Counted from the first letter of the stretch, positions 1 to 8,539 are shown. The stretch: DNA of 64,000 bases from Polaribacter sp. NJDZ03 (GCF_019263805.1 NZ_CP079195.1:1181501-1245500), one strand, 5' to 3'. Translations and numbers: made by a program. The notes: generated from the letters alone by a model not told the origin.

Positions 1-717
1 TCTAAAAACCTTTTCACTTCTTAACGTTTCTGGATTCTTTTTGGTATAAAAAATAGTTTTATTATCATTTGCCCAAACAGAGCCACCTGTTGTATTTTCT
101 ATAATATCTTTATAAATTTCGCCAGTTTCTAAGTTTTTGATTCTTAAAAAATATTGTCTTCTACTTACTGTATCTGTAGCAAAAACCATCAATTTATTAT
201 TAGAAGAAATATTTAAACCTCCTAATTGATAATAATCGAAATCTTTAGCCATTTCGTTTACATTAAAAAGCACTTCTTCTGCTGCTTCTAAATTTTCTTT
301 TTTACGGCTGTAAATTGGGTATTGATTGCCAATCTCATATCTAGTAATATAAAAATAACCGTTGTCTTTATAAGGTACAGAAGAATCATCTTCTTTTATT
401 CTACCTTTCATTTCTTCGAATAATTCTTCTTGAAAGGGTTTTGTATATGCCGTTACCTCATTATAATAGGTGTTTTCCTCTTCTAAATAGTTGACTACTT
501 TTTCTGTTTGAGCATCTTTGTCTACGGCATTTTTTTGCTCATCAGACAAACGCATCCAAAAATAATTATCTATTCTAACATCTCCGTGTTTCTCTAACTT
601 TGTAGGCTGTTTTTCCGCTACTGGAGTTTTTGCATCTGTACTTTTCATGGTCTTATTTTTACAAGCGGTTGCAAATGTAAGGCTTAATACAACGAAAGGA
701 ATAACTATTTTTCTCAT
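1..717 (-). CDS. S9 family peptidase (oligopeptidase B-like), N-terminal part, cut by window edge
   Basis: The reading frame starts with ATG at 717 and stays open to the window edge, giving the first 239 residues. The N-terminus is a lipoprotein signal (hydrophobic stretch, then T-A-C with Cys19), so the enzyme is probably tethered in the envelope. The segment GDVRIDNYFWMR around residues 47-58 and the following beta-propeller-like sequence match the N-terminal propeller of prolyl oligopeptidase/oligopeptidase B enzymes, which cleave short peptides after basic or proline residues. The catalytic Ser-Asp-His domain would lie outside the window, so activity cannot be judged. It is divergent from the YbaB gene. 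Confidence 0.85.
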   Translation of the reverse strand, partial: MRKIVIPFVVLSLTFATACKNKTMKSTDAKTPVAEKQPTKLEKHGDVRIDNYFWMRLSDEQKNAVDKDAQTEKVVNYLEEENTYYNEVTAYTKPFQEELFEEMKGRIKEDDSSVPYKDNGYFYITRYEIGNQYPIYSRKKENLEAAEEVLFNVNEMAKDFDYYQLGGLNISSNNKLMVFATDTVSRRQYFLRIKNLETGEIYKDIIENTTGGSVWANDNKTIFYTKKNPETLRSEKVFR

Positions 718-723
718 TTTTGG

Positions 724-756
724 TTGATTTAAATTCTTATAAAAATACTAAATTTG
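724..756 (+). promoter_or_regulatory. Bacteroidota-type promoter of the YbaB gene
   Basis: TAAATTTG at 749-756 matches the -7 consensus TAnnTTTG, with a TTG at 724-726 as a possible -33 element 22 nt upstream. It lies 28 nt before the ATG at 785. Pattern match only; no transcript data. Confidence 0.55.
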
Positions 757-784
757 TAGCAAACTTAAATTTTAATAAAAAAAT

Positions 785-1108
785 ATGTTAGGAGACTTAT
801 CAGGAATGATGAATAAGCTTAAAGAGGCTCAGCAAAAAGTAGAAGAAACAAAAACAAGATTAAATTCTGTTTTAGTAGATGAAGTAGCCGCAGATGGTAA
901 ACTAAAAATAACTTTAACAGCAAACAGAGAAATTAAATCTATTTCTATAGATAATTCTTTGCTAGAAGATGCCGAAGAATTAGAAGATTATTTAATTCTA
1001 GCTTTAAATAAAGCCATCGAAAAAGCAACCAAAATTAATGATGCAGAAATGGCTGTTGCCGCTAAAAGCGGAATGCCAAACATACCAGGAATGGACATGT
1101 TTAAATAA
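785..1108 (+). CDS. YbaB/EbfC family nucleoid-associated protein
   Basis: The 107-residue product has the family's usual length and layout: an N-terminal amphipathic helix ([19 protein letters not shown]), a central beta-sheet carrying [16 protein letters not shown], a helical segment, and a C-terminal tail rich in Met, Gly and Pro. Members form dimers that bind DNA without strong sequence specificity and are often encoded next to recR or dnaX; here recR lies about 18 kb away. The gene heads a short plus-strand run with the DUF2752 and CCC-motif genes, spaced by 6 and 9 nt, so these are probably co-transcribed. Start ATG 785 follows a good promoter. Confidence 0.93.
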   Translation: MLGDLSGMMNKLKEAQQKVEETKTRLNSVLVDEVAADGKLKITLTANREIKSISIDNSLLEDAEELEDYLILALNKAIEKATKINDAEMAVAAKSGMPNIPGMDMFK

Positions 1109-1114
1109 TTACAG

Positions 1115-1414
1115 ATGTTTTTAAGTACAAATGACTATTTACTGCCTTGTTTAAATAAATCTCTTTTTGGAATAGATTGTCCAGGTTGCGGAATTCAAAG
1201 AGCATTTATGCTGCTTATAAAAGGAGACTTTGTAGCTGCTTTTAAAATGTACCCTGCAATTTACACGTTACTATTATTTGGTCTATTTGTATTGATAACC
1301 TTTAAATTTAGATTTAAGAACAAACAGAAAATAATTATATCATTTACAACCATAAACGTGCTTGTTATTGTAATTAGTTACTGCATTAAAATGAAACCTT
1401 TATTTACACTTTAA
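1115..1414 (+). CDS. DUF2752 domain membrane protein
   Basis: The 99-residue protein carries the DUF2752 signature CPGCGIQRA near residues 22-30, followed by two hydrophobic helices (about 45-63 and 74-91). The conserved cysteines suggest metal or redox chemistry at the membrane face, but no biochemical role is established for the family. It begins 6 nt after the YbaB stop and is followed within 10 nt by another small membrane protein gene, an arrangement that suggests one operon. Confidence 0.85.
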   Translation: MFLSTNDYLLPCLNKSLFGIDCPGCGIQRAFMLLIKGDFVAAFKMYPAIYTLLLFGLFVLITFKFRFKNKQKIIISFTTINVLVIVISYCIKMKPLFTL

Positions 1415-1423
1415 AAATTGAAC

Positions 1424-1756
1424 ATGGAAAAACAAAATTTACCCAATGCAACCACTTCTTTAGTACTTGGTATTTTATCTTTAGTAACTTGTATTTGCTA
1501 TGGAGTTTTAGGATTGCCTTTAGGTATTATTGCTTTTGTTTTAGGTAACAAAGCTATAAAAGAATACAACCTTAACCCAGAGAACTATAATAGTGTTGGT
1601 AACGCCACTGCAGGTAAAATAACAGGACTTATTGGTATTATATTAAACACAATTTTTATATTGTTAATTGTATGGTTCTTTTACCAAATAGGTTTAGAAA
1701 CTTTACAAGACCCAGCGTTGTTAGAACAAAGAATAAATGAAATATTTGGGCAATAA
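1424..1756 (+). CDS. CCC-motif/DUF4190-like small membrane protein (motif degenerate)
   Basis: The 110-residue product starts NATTSLVLGILSLVTCIC and has two transmembrane segments (about 11-40 and 66-90) and the C-terminal DPALLEQRINEIFGQ tail typical of the flavobacterial CCC motif membrane proteins. Relatives carry three consecutive Cys after the first helix; here the motif reads T-C-I-C, so two Cys remain. Function is unknown. I chose ATG 1424 rather than the in-frame TTG at 1418, which lies only 3 nt after the upstream stop. Confidence 0.75.
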   Translation: MEKQNLPNATTSLVLGILSLVTCICYGVLGLPLGIIAFVLGNKAIKEYNLNPENYNSVGNATAGKITGLIGIILNTIFILLIVWFFYQIGLETLQDPALLEQRINEIFGQ

Positions 1757-1778
1757 ACACAACAAATATTAAATTACC

Positions 1779-1816
1779 AATACTGTAATTCTTTCTAAGA
1801 GTTGCAGTATTTTTTT
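1779..1816 (+). terminator. Rho-independent terminator after the YbaB operon
   Basis: A 15-bp stem with two G-U-type pairs (1779-1793 with 1797-1811, loop TCT) is followed by a run of T to about 1818. Confidence 0.8.
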
Positions 1817-1870
1817 TTCAATTCATTTATATTTAACGTTATATAAACACAATAAAGCGTGTCTAAGTTG

Positions 1871-1878
1871 TATTTTTG
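1871..1878 (+). promoter_or_regulatory. -7 promoter box of the AsmA-like gene
   Basis: TATTTTTG matches TAnnTTTG and is followed by C, as in strong Bacteroidota promoters. It overlaps the possible TTG start at 1876, which argues that translation begins downstream at ATG 1906. Confidence 0.5.
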
Positions 1879-1905
1879 CAGTTGATATTTAATCAAGTAA
1901 AAAAA

Positions 1906-4524
1906 ATGACAAATACCGAAAAAAAGAAGAAATCTTTAGTTTCAAAAATCCTTAAATGGGGTTCTATAACTGCTCTTGTATTGATAATAGCAGTAATTTC
2001 AATTCCCTTTTTGTTTAAAGATAAAATTGTAGTTATGGTAACAAATACCATTAATAACAATATAAATGCTACGGTAACTTTTAAAGAAGCAGACCTTAGT
2101 TTACTTAAAAACTTTCCATTAATAAGTTTAACGGTAAACGATGTGGTTGTAGCTAATAAAGCACCATTTGTTGGTGATACTTTATTTAATACAAAAGAAT
2201 TAAGTTTATCTTTAAAAATAACAGAACTTTTTAAAAACGCTAAAGAAACACTTTCTATAAAAAGTATTGCAACAAAAGAAGGAGATATCAATATTATATT
2301 TGATAAAGAAGGAAATGGAAATTTTGATATTGCAAAAGCATCAGAAGAAACTGCTACAGCAAGTACCGATAGTTCTTTTTCTTTAAATATAGAAGATTAT
2401 GAATTAGAAGACATCAATTTTAATTACATAGACAGAAGTAGCAACACAAAAATGAGTTTAGATAGTATTTACCATTCTGGTGAAGGAAATTTTGCTGAAG
2501 ATATTTTTAATTTAAATACCCAAACAACCGGTTATTTATCTTTAGATCTAGACCAAACAAATTATTTAAGCAACGTCAAAATTACTTTAGACGCAATTCT
2601 TGGTATCGATTTAAAAAACAGTAAATACACCTTTAAAGAAAATACAGGTTATATAAATCAATTGCCTTTAGAATTTGATGGTTTTGTACAATTGGTTGAT
2701 AAAAACCAAGTATATGATCTTAAATTTAAAACTCCAACTTCATCATTTAAAAATGCATTGGCTTTATTACCAAAACAATATGCTGGTAATTTAGAATCTA
2801 TTAAAACAGAAGGTAATTTTGAAGTAAATGGTGTGGTAAAAGGAACTTTATCTGAAACTACAATACCTACTTTTAATATAGAAATTATCTCTAAAAATGC
2901 GTTGTTTAAGTATGCCGATTTACCAAAATCTGTAACCAGCATAAACATAGATACTAAGATTGTAAATAATACAGGTTTTGTTAAGGACACGTATGTAAAC
3001 ATTGATCAATTTAACTTTAAAATTGATGAAGATATTTTTTCTGCCAATGGAAATTTAAAAAACCTTACTACCAATCCACTAATTAAATTAGCTGCTAAAG
3101 GAACTATTAATTTAGCCAATATAGGCAAAGTGTATCCTGCTCCTTTAGAAAAGCCATTAGCAGGTATTTTAAAGGCAGATATTACTACTAACTTCGATAT
3201 GAATTCGGTTGAAAAAGCCAATTATCAGAATATTAAAAACGCGGGAGAAATGACTATTTCTGGTTTTAAATATGAAGGAACTGATGTTGCAAATCCTTTT
3301 TTTATCAACAAAACCAAAGTTACTTTTAACACCAATACAATTACACTAAATGAGTTTGAAGCAAAAACAGGAACTTCAGATTTATCTATAAAAGGAAACC
3401 TAGACAATTTTTATGGTTTTATATTTAAAAACGATGTACTAAAAGGAAACTTTACTTTAAATTCTAACAACCTTAAAGTAGCAGATTTTATTGCTGATGA
3501 TGCTACTCCACAAAACAATACACAAACCAAAGAAGCAAGTACTTCTCCTTTAAAAATTCCTGCTTTTTTAGATGTTAGGTTTACGGCAAATGCTAAAAAA
3601 GTAGCGTATGATAATATAAACCTAGCCAATGTTTCTGGAGATCTTTATATACATGATGAAACCATTGATTTAAAAAACCTAAAAACAGATGTATTTGGCG
3701 GTAATATTGCATTTGAAGGAAATGTTTCTACTAAAGGAACAACACCTAAATTTAAGATGGATTTAAATCTTTCTAAATTAAATATTGGCGAATCTTTTGG
3801 TAGCTTAGATATGTTAAAATCTATTGCTCCAATTGCAAAAGCTATAGAAGGTAAAATGAACTCTACCATTACCGTTTCGGGTGATTTAAATGAAGACATG
3901 ACGCCGAATTTAAAAACAATTACTGGAGATTTATTAGGTCAGTTATTAAACACAAAACTAAATACAAGTAACTCTAAAGTACTGTCTGCATTAAGTAGTA
4001 ATGTTAGTTTTTTAGATGCTAATAAACTAAATTTAGATAAAATAACAGGTAATTTTTCTTTTAAAGATGGTAGAGTTACTGTAAAACCAATTCCTTTAAA
4101 ATACAACGATATTAATATAGAAGTTGGTGGAACACATGGTTTTGATCAGTCTATGAACTACAATCTGGTATTTGATGTTCCTGTAAAATATTTGGGTTCT
4201 GATGTAACCAATATTATTGCAAAACTAACTCCTAAAGACGCAGCTAGTATTAAAAGTATTCCTGTAAACGGAACATTAACAGGTAGCTTTAATAGTCCTA
4301 AATTTACTTCTAATATTAAAGATGCTACTGCTAACTTGGTAAAAGATTTAGTTGAAAAACAAAAGAATCAATTAATAGATCAAGGAAAAGATAAATTGAA
4401 GGATTTAATTGGTGTTAATACTAAAAAAGATTCTACCAATACTGAAACAGCAAAAGATAAGGTAACCGATAAAGTGAAAGATGTATTAGGAGGTCTTTTT
4501 GGAAATAAAAAGAAACAGGAATAG
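1906..4524 (+). CDS. AsmA family protein (AsmA-like C-terminal region)
   Basis: This 872-residue protein has a lysine-rich cytoplasmic start, one transmembrane helix (about residues 17-38), and then a long repetitive beta-rich periplasmic region, ending in a lysine-rich tail. The pattern of short repeats of the type SIKGNLDNF, FGGNIAFEGNVST and VNGTLTGSF is that of AsmA/TamB-like proteins, thought to bridge inner and outer membranes and carry phospholipid. I chose ATG 1906 because the upstream in-frame TTG (1876) lies inside a promoter box. The gene stands alone and is followed by a terminator at 4560. Confidence 0.85.
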   Translation: MTNTEKKKKSLVSKILKWGSITALVLIIAVISIPFLFKDKIVVMVTNTINNNINATVTFKEADLSLLKNFPLISLTVNDVVVANKAPFVGDTLFNTKELSLSLKITELFKNAKETLSIKSIATKEGDINIIFDKEGNGNFDIAKASEETATASTDSSFSLNIEDYELEDINFNYIDRSSNTKMSLDSIYHSGEGNFAEDIFNLNTQTTGYLSLDLDQTNYLSNVKITLDAILGIDLKNSKYTFKENTGYINQLPLEFDGFVQLVDKNQVYDLKFKTPTSSFKNALALLPKQYAGNLESIKTEGNFEVNGVVKGTLSETTIPTFNIEIISKNALFKYADLPKSVTSINIDTKIVNNTGFVKDTYVNIDQFNFKIDEDIFSANGNLKNLTTNPLIKLAAKGTINLANIGKVYPAPLEKPLAGILKADITTNFDMNSVEKANYQNIKNAGEMTISGFKYEGTDVANPFFINKTKVTFNTNTITLNEFEAKTGTSDLSIKGNLDNFYGFIFKNDVLKGNFTLNSNNLKVADFIADDATPQNNTQTKEASTSPLKIPAFLDVRFTANAKKVAYDNINLANVSGDLYIHDETIDLKNLKTDVFGGNIAFEGNVSTKGTTPKFKMDLNLSKLNIGESFGSLDMLKSIAPIAKAIEGKMNSTITVSGDLNEDMTPNLKTITGDLLGQLLNTKLNTSNSKVLSALSSNVSFLDANKLNLDKITGNFSFKDGRVTVKPIPLKYNDINIEVGGTHGFDQSMNYNLVFDVPVKYLGSDVTNIIAKLTPKDAASIKSIPVNGTLTGSFNSPKFTSNIKDATANLVKDLVEKQKNQLIDQGKDKLKDLIGVNTKKDSTNTETAKDKVTDKVKDVLGGLFGNKKKQE

Positions 4525-4559
4525 CTAAAACTCACACACTTTATGAGACAGTGCCTAAA

Positions 4560-4592
4560 AATATCAGCTTTTAATAAAGCTGGTATTTTTTA
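4560..4592 (+). terminator. Terminator between the convergent AsmA-like and RAYT-hemF genes
   Basis: A 12-bp stem with one wobble pair (4560-4571 with 4576-4587, loop TAAT) is flanked by A-rich and T-rich runs, so it could stop transcription from both sides. Confidence 0.7.
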
Positions 4593-4615
4593 TACTATGC
4601 TAATAAAAATAAAAA

Positions 4616-6139
4616 CTAAACCCAGTCTTTCGGGGTTTCTAATACTTTAATCAACCTTTCTTCTTCCGTGTTTTCTTCTGGTAGATGATTGTATTTCCAT
4701 TGTACAATTGGAGGCAAACTCATTAAAATGCTTTCTATTCTTCCGTTGGTTTTTAAGCCGAACAAAGTACCTCTATCGTGCACTAAATTAAACTCTACAT
4801 AACGTCCTCTTCTAATTTCTTGCCAATCTTTTTGTGCTCTGGTAAAAGTTAACTCTTTTCTTTTTTCTACAATAGGCACATAGCTTTCTAAAAAACTATT
4901 ACCAACTTCGGTAACAAAATTAAACCTGTCTTCTATAGAAAATTCTTCTGTTTCTTTTTGATAATCGAAAAACAAACCTCCAATTCCGCGTGCTTCATTT
5001 CTGTGAGCATTCCAAAAATATTCATCACACACTTTTTTAAACTTAGGATAAAAATCAGCATTATGTTTGTCGCAAGCAGTTTTACACGTTTGGTGAAAGT
5101 GTGTTGCATCTTCATCAAATAAATAATACGGTGTTAAATCTTGTCCGCCTCCAAACCATTGCGTAACAATATTCCCTTCTTCGTCATACATTTCAAAGTA
5201 GCGCCAATTCGCATGCACCGTTGGTATAAATGGATTTATAGGATGCAAAACCAAACTTAAACCACAAGCAAAGAAATTCCCTTCTTTTACCTTAAACTGC
5301 TTTCTTAAGGCTTGTGGCAATTCTCCAAAAACTTTAGAAATATTTACACCACCTTTTTCAAAAACCTTTCCGTTTTCAATCACACGAGTTCTTCCTCCTC
5401 CACCTTCTTCCCGCTTCCAAAGATCTTCTTGAAAGGTAGCAACACCGTCTACCTCTTCTAATTTAGAGGTAATAGTATCTTGTAATTTTTCTATATAACT
5501 GTAGAATTTATCTTTAAAACTGACTTTCACTTCCTGCAAGGTTTCTAAAACCTTGTAGGTGTTATTACTTTCCAAACTTTCTTCTTCTAGACTTACAAGG
5601 TTTTCAAAACCTTGTAAGTCTATATTCTTGTGCACAAAAACAAAATTCTCTAAATCATCAAAGATTGTAACAACCTTTTCAATATTAATAATATCCGAAT
5701 TTTCAGCAATTATATCTTTATAAGATGAAAAATTATATTTAGAAAAATCATTTACCAACTTGTGATTTTCTGGATTTTTATGAATATAAACAATCGTATT
5801 TTTTAAATATTCTTCTGAAGAAATCTGTTTCCTTTTAAAGTGTTTTTCGAATAAACTACCTGTTCTATATTGCTGATTATTAAATGCTTTAGCATACGCA
5901 TTTAATAAGTTTGAAAAAGATTGAGTTGCCTTTTCTCCATCAACATCAATTCTAACTAAAAAATGATAATGATTATTAAGCAAACAGTAGGATAGTATAG
6001 TAACTTGTTTAGAAAGGTGTTTTTTTACTAATGTAAGAAAATAACGCATGTTTTCATCATTCTCAAAAATAATTGCACCGTTAATTCCTCTATTATATAT
6101 ATGATAAAATTTATCTTTTTCTAAAACTTCTAACTTCAT
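4616..6139 (-). CDS. hemF: REP-associated tyrosine transposase fused to coproporphyrinogen III oxidase HemF
   Basis: One uninterrupted 507-codon frame encodes two unrelated proteins. Residues 1 to about 170 are a Y1/RAYT transposase: the HUH motif is His57-Tyr58-His59 (NNHYHFLVR) and the likely catalytic Tyr is Tyr118 in YIHKNPE. Residues 171-207 are a linker partly encoded by two REP palindromes. Residues 208-507 are a complete 300-residue oxygen-dependent HemF, with EEGGGGRTRV, HANWRYFEM, GGGQDLTPYYLF and RRGRYVEFNLVHDRGT all present. HemF oxidatively decarboxylates coproporphyrinogen III to protoporphyrinogen IX. The HemF part begins FKDKFYSY where relatives have MKDKF: the start codon is now TTT (5516-5518). 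HemF may be made as the chimera, or from an internal start such as GTG 5530. It is the only coproporphyrinogen oxidase gene in the window. Confidence 0.92.
   Translation of the reverse strand: MKLEVLEKDKFYHIYNRGINGAIIFENDENMRYFLTLVKKHLSKQVTILSYCLLNNHYHFLVRIDVDGEKATQSFSNLLNAYAKAFNNQQYRTGSLFEKHFKRKQISSEEYLKNTIVYIHKNPENHKLVNDFSKYNFSSYKDIIAENSDIINIEKVVTIFDDLENFVFVHKNIDLQGFENLVSLEEESLESNNTYKVLETLQEVKVSFKDKFYSYIEKLQDTITSKLEEVDGVATFQEDLWKREEGGGGRTRVIENGKVFEKGGVNISKVFGELPQALRKQFKVKEGNFFACGLSLVLHPINPFIPTVHANWRYFEMYDEEGNIVTQWFGGGQDLTPYYLFDEDATHFHQTCKTACDKHNADFYPKFKKVCDEYFWNAHRNEARGIGGLFFDYQKETEEFSIEDRFNFVTEVGNSFLESYVPIVEKRKELTFTRAQKDWQEIRRGRYVEFNLVHDRGTLFGLKTNGRIESILMSLPPIVQWKYNHLPEENTEEERLIKVLETPKDWV
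5533..5559. repeat. REP palindrome inside the RAYT-HemF linker
   Basis: A 27-nt imperfect palindrome with 12-nt arms (CCTGCAAGGTTT and AAACCTTGTAGG, one mismatch) and a 3-nt loop. On the minus strand it is translated as part of [10 protein letters not shown]. It carries the GTAG tetranucleotide often found beside REP stems. Its 5' edge is 15 nt from the lost hemF start codon. Confidence 0.85.
5588..5622. repeat. Perfect 35-bp REP-like palindrome inside the RAYT coding region
   Basis: The sequence is a perfect inverted repeat centred on C5605 with 17-nt arms, sharing the core ACAAGGTTTT/AAAACCTTGT with the other REP copies. It is translated in frame (about LQGFENLVSL), so it has been maintained without introducing a stop. 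Confidence 0.85.
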
Positions 6140-6154
6140 AATTATTTTATTTCT

Positions 6155-6273
6155 CCTGCAAGGTTAAAAAAAACTTATAGGTCTGATTTGCTATTTTACA
6201 CCAACAAGGTTTTAAACTGTTATTGGTGGTTGGTTGAATATATATACCTACAAGGTTCTGAAAACCTTGCAAG
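6155..6273. repeat. Cluster of REP-like palindromes upstream of the RAYT-hemF gene
   Basis: Three copies related to the linker REPs lie in the leader: a decayed one at 6155-6181, a partial one at 6199-6228, and a well-preserved one at 6247-6273 (CCTACAAGGTT...AAAACCTTGCAAG). A further half-copy (GGAAACCTTTTAAGGTG) follows to 6297. With the copies at 5533-5622 they bracket the transposase domain, as expected for a RAYT mobilising its own REPs. Confidence 0.75.
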
Positions 6274-6298
6274 ATGTTCTGGAAACCTTTTAAGGTGT

Positions 6299-7042
6299 TT
6301 AATTACTTTCTTTATTTAATAAAGCTACTGTTTTTACAGATGCAGCAGTTACAGAAAGTGGTAAAACAATAATTATTCCTAAAACGGGTATTAATAAACA
6401 AAGCATAAAAACAATTCCGTTTCCAATAGCATATCCTTTATTTTTGCCAACAAAGTTAATGCTGTTTTTATAGTTTAAATGTCTTTCTAACGTATAATCC
6501 ATATTACCAAAACCTGCGTAATATGCTTGCAATAAAAATAATAGTACTGTAAAAATTAAACCTATTATTGGTATAAAACTTAGTAGTAATAATGGAATTG
6601 TAAATAATATTTCTTTGGATAAGTTTCTTAAACTTATTCTAACTCCTCTAATTAATTGTTCTTGAAAGCTCGTTTTTCTGTGATTGTGCGTTAAATCTCT
6701 GTTGATATAAGTTTCTATTTTTTCTGATACCGGACTCATAAATGGTGCTGATAAAGCCATTACTATATGCTTATATAATAAAAAGCCAATAACTAAAACA
6801 AAAACAGCTCCAATAAAAGAAGCAATAGTAGTAACGGTTTCTTTTCCCCAATCCCAAATCCATAATTTAGCGATAAATACACCTATATTATCAGATAAGC
6901 CATACGATGTAAACCCAATAATTGTTGCTGTTATTAGACTAATTACAACCGGAACAATAAAGTATTTCCAAAGTTTTAATTTTGATATTAAACCAAAAGA
7001 ACCAGCGTAAGCTTTAATTGCTGAAAGTATATTTTTAATCAT
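6299..7042 (-). CDS. EI24/CysZ-like membrane protein
   Basis: The 247-residue product has four to five hydrophobic segments (about 29-51, 80-101, 145-175 and 210-235) and the sequence APFMSPVSEKIETY near 109-122, the signature of the EI24 domain shared with the sulfate transporter CysZ. Transport substrate is not predictable here. It lies in the heme locus between the CHMI-like gene and hemF. The gap to hemF carries REP copies, so the two may not be co-transcribed. Confidence 0.8.
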   Translation of the reverse strand: MIKNILSAIKAYAGSFGLISKLKLWKYFIVPVVISLITATIIGFTSYGLSDNIGVFIAKLWIWDWGKETVTTIASFIGAVFVLVIGFLLYKHIVMALSAPFMSPVSEKIETYINRDLTHNHRKTSFQEQLIRGVRISLRNLSKEILFTIPLLLLSFIPIIGLIFTVLLFLLQAYYAGFGNMDYTLERHLNYKNSINFVGKNKGYAIGNGIVFMLCLLIPVLGIIIVLPLSVTAASVKTVALLNKESN

Positions 7043-7067
7043 TAGCGTTGGTTTGCGTTAGCGATTG

Positions 7068-7152
7068 TAGTGGCATCCTTTTTGCTTTTTTGCAAAAAGA
7101 TATAACGAAAAGCGCGACTTTATCTTGATTTTTTTCAAGATAAAGTAACGCC
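7068..7152. repeat. Structured intergenic element with perfect 12-bp hairpin
   Basis: Between the EI24 and CHMI genes lie a first inverted pair (TTTTTGC/GCAAAAA around 7079-7098) and a perfect hairpin with arms 7117-7128 and 7135-7146 (ACTTTATCTTGA/TCAAGATAAAGT) and a T6 loop. The layout GGCATCC - hairpin - GATATAACG - GCGCGAC - hairpin - ACGCCC resembles dispersed noncoding elements I recall from other Flavobacteriaceae. Only this copy is seen in the window, so its dispersed nature is from memory. Confidence 0.45.
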
Positions 7153-7164
7153 CAAATGATGTAC

Positions 7165-7509
7165 TTAAATCATAGATTTATTACAGTAGGTACTCTCTTC
7201 AAAACCTCTAATATTCATAGAAATAATTGGTGCTTTTGGGAACAAGGTTGTTAACGTTGTTACTATTGCGTAAGAAAGTTCTGCTTTTTCTTGCTCAACT
7301 CTACCTTCCATAATATTACCAAAAACATGAATAAAATCTGATTCTGCTCCTTCAACTAAAGAATATTTAAAAGGGTTTAATCGGACTTTAATATCATTTC
7401 TGTCAAATAACCCAGTAGAAAAAGCTGTTTCAAAAACAGCTTCTAATACCTTTTTAGGATTTTGAATTTTTAATATATTTTCTGAACAATCTAAAATAAA
7501 ATGTGGCAT
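7165..7509 (-). CDS. 5-carboxymethyl-2-hydroxymuconate isomerase (CHMI)/tautomerase family protein
   Basis: The 114-residue product starts MPHF; removal of Met would expose the catalytic N-terminal proline used by the CHMI branch of the tautomerase superfamily. Length and the ILDCSENI segment after it match the family. The substrate is uncertain: no other homoprotocatechuate pathway gene is present, so a housekeeping tautomerase role is possible. It starts 1 nt after the hemE stop, so the two are translated from one transcript. Confidence 0.75.
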   Translation of the reverse strand: MPHFILDCSENILKIQNPKKVLEAVFETAFSTGLFDRNDIKVRLNPFKYSLVEGAESDFIHVFGNIMEGRVEQEKAELSYAIVTTLTTLFPKAPIISMNIRGFEESTYCNKSMI

Positions 7510-7510
7510 T

Positions 7511-8539
7511 TTAATTTGCTTTGTATTCTTTTACAGCATCTATAAATGCTTTGGCATTTTCTAACGGAATGTTAGGTAAAATACCATGACCAAGATTTAC
7601 AACTAATCTGTCTTTACCAAATTCATTAATCATTTGGTGAACCATTTTTTTGATGACTGCCGGTGGAGAAAATAATCTTGTAGGATCGAAATTACCTTGT
7701 AAAGTAATTTTGCCTCCAGATAAATAACGTGCATTTCTTGGAGAACACGTCCAATCTACACCTAAAGCAGAAGCTCCCGATTTAGACATCTCGTTTAAGG
7801 CAAACCAACAACCTTTACCAAAAGCAATTACCGGAGTAATCTCTTTTAAAGCATCGATAATTTGTTGCATATATTGCCAAGAAAATTCTTGATAATCTAC
7901 TGGAGATAACATGCCTCCCCAAGAATCAAAAACTTGTACAGCATCTACTCCTGCCTCAACTTTTGCTTTTAAATACGCAATTGTTGTGTCTGTTATTTTT
8001 TGTAATAAAGAATGTGCTACCACAGGGTTTGTGAAACATAATTCTTTTGCTTTATCAAAGTTTTTAGAACCTTGTCCTTGTACACAATAGCAAAGAATTG
8101 TCCATGGTGAACCTGCAAAACCAATTAACGGAACTTCGTCATTTAATTTTTCTTTAGTAGCCTTAATAGCTTCCATTACATACCCTAAAGTATCTTGAAT
8201 ATCTGGAACAATTACTGAATCTAAGTCTTTTTGAGTACGAATTGGATTCGGTAAATAAGGTCCGAAATCTGGTTTCATTTCCACATGAATGTTCATTGCT
8301 TGTGGAATGACCAAAATATCTGAAAACAGAATTGCAGCGTCCATTCCGTATCTACGAATTGGTTGTACCGTAATTTCTGATGCTAACTCTGGTGTTTGGC
8401 AACGTGTAAAGAAATCGTACTTTTTCTTGATTTCTTGAAACTCTGGTAAATATCTTCCTGCCTGACGCATCATCCAAACTGGCGGTCTGTCTACCGTTTC
8501 TCCTTTTAATGCTCTTAAAAATAAATCGTTTTTTATCAT
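7511..8539 (-). CDS. hemE: Uroporphyrinogen decarboxylase HemE
   Basis: HemE removes four carboxyl groups from uroporphyrinogen III to give coproporphyrinogen III in the cytosol. The 342-residue protein has family length; [16 protein letters not shown] near residue 20 contains the substrate-binding Arg residues, [10 protein letters not shown] holds the essential Asp, and [11 protein letters not shown] lies near the C-terminus. It is in the minus-strand heme run, between the four-helix-bundle gene and the CHMI-like gene. Start ATG 8539 is the first Met and fits relatives. Confidence 0.97.
   Translation of the reverse strand: MIKNDLFLRALKGETVDRPPVWMMRQAGRYLPEFQEIKKKYDFFTRCQTPELASEITVQPIRRYGMDAAILFSDILVIPQAMNIHVEMKPDFGPYLPNPIRTQKDLDSVIVPDIQDTLGYVMEAIKATKEKLNDEVPLIGFAGSPWTILCYCVQGQGSKNFDKAKELCFTNPVVAHSLLQKITDTTIAYLKAKVEAGVDAVQVFDSWGGMLSPVDYQEFSWQYMQQIIDALKEITPVIAFGKGCWFALNEMSKSGASALGVDWTCSPRNARYLSGGKITLQGNFDPTRLFSPPAVIKKMVHQMINEFGKDRLVVNLGHGILPNIPLENAKAFIDAVKEYKAN

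Noticed and set aside
1876..1905. TTG start for the AsmA-like gene
   Set aside because: It lies within a TAnnTTTG promoter box; ATG 1906 gives a normal lysine-rich start.
5533..6273. A CRISPR array made of the repeated palindromes
   Set aside because: Copies are irregularly spaced, degenerate and partly coding, with no equal-length spacers or cas genes; they fit REP elements.
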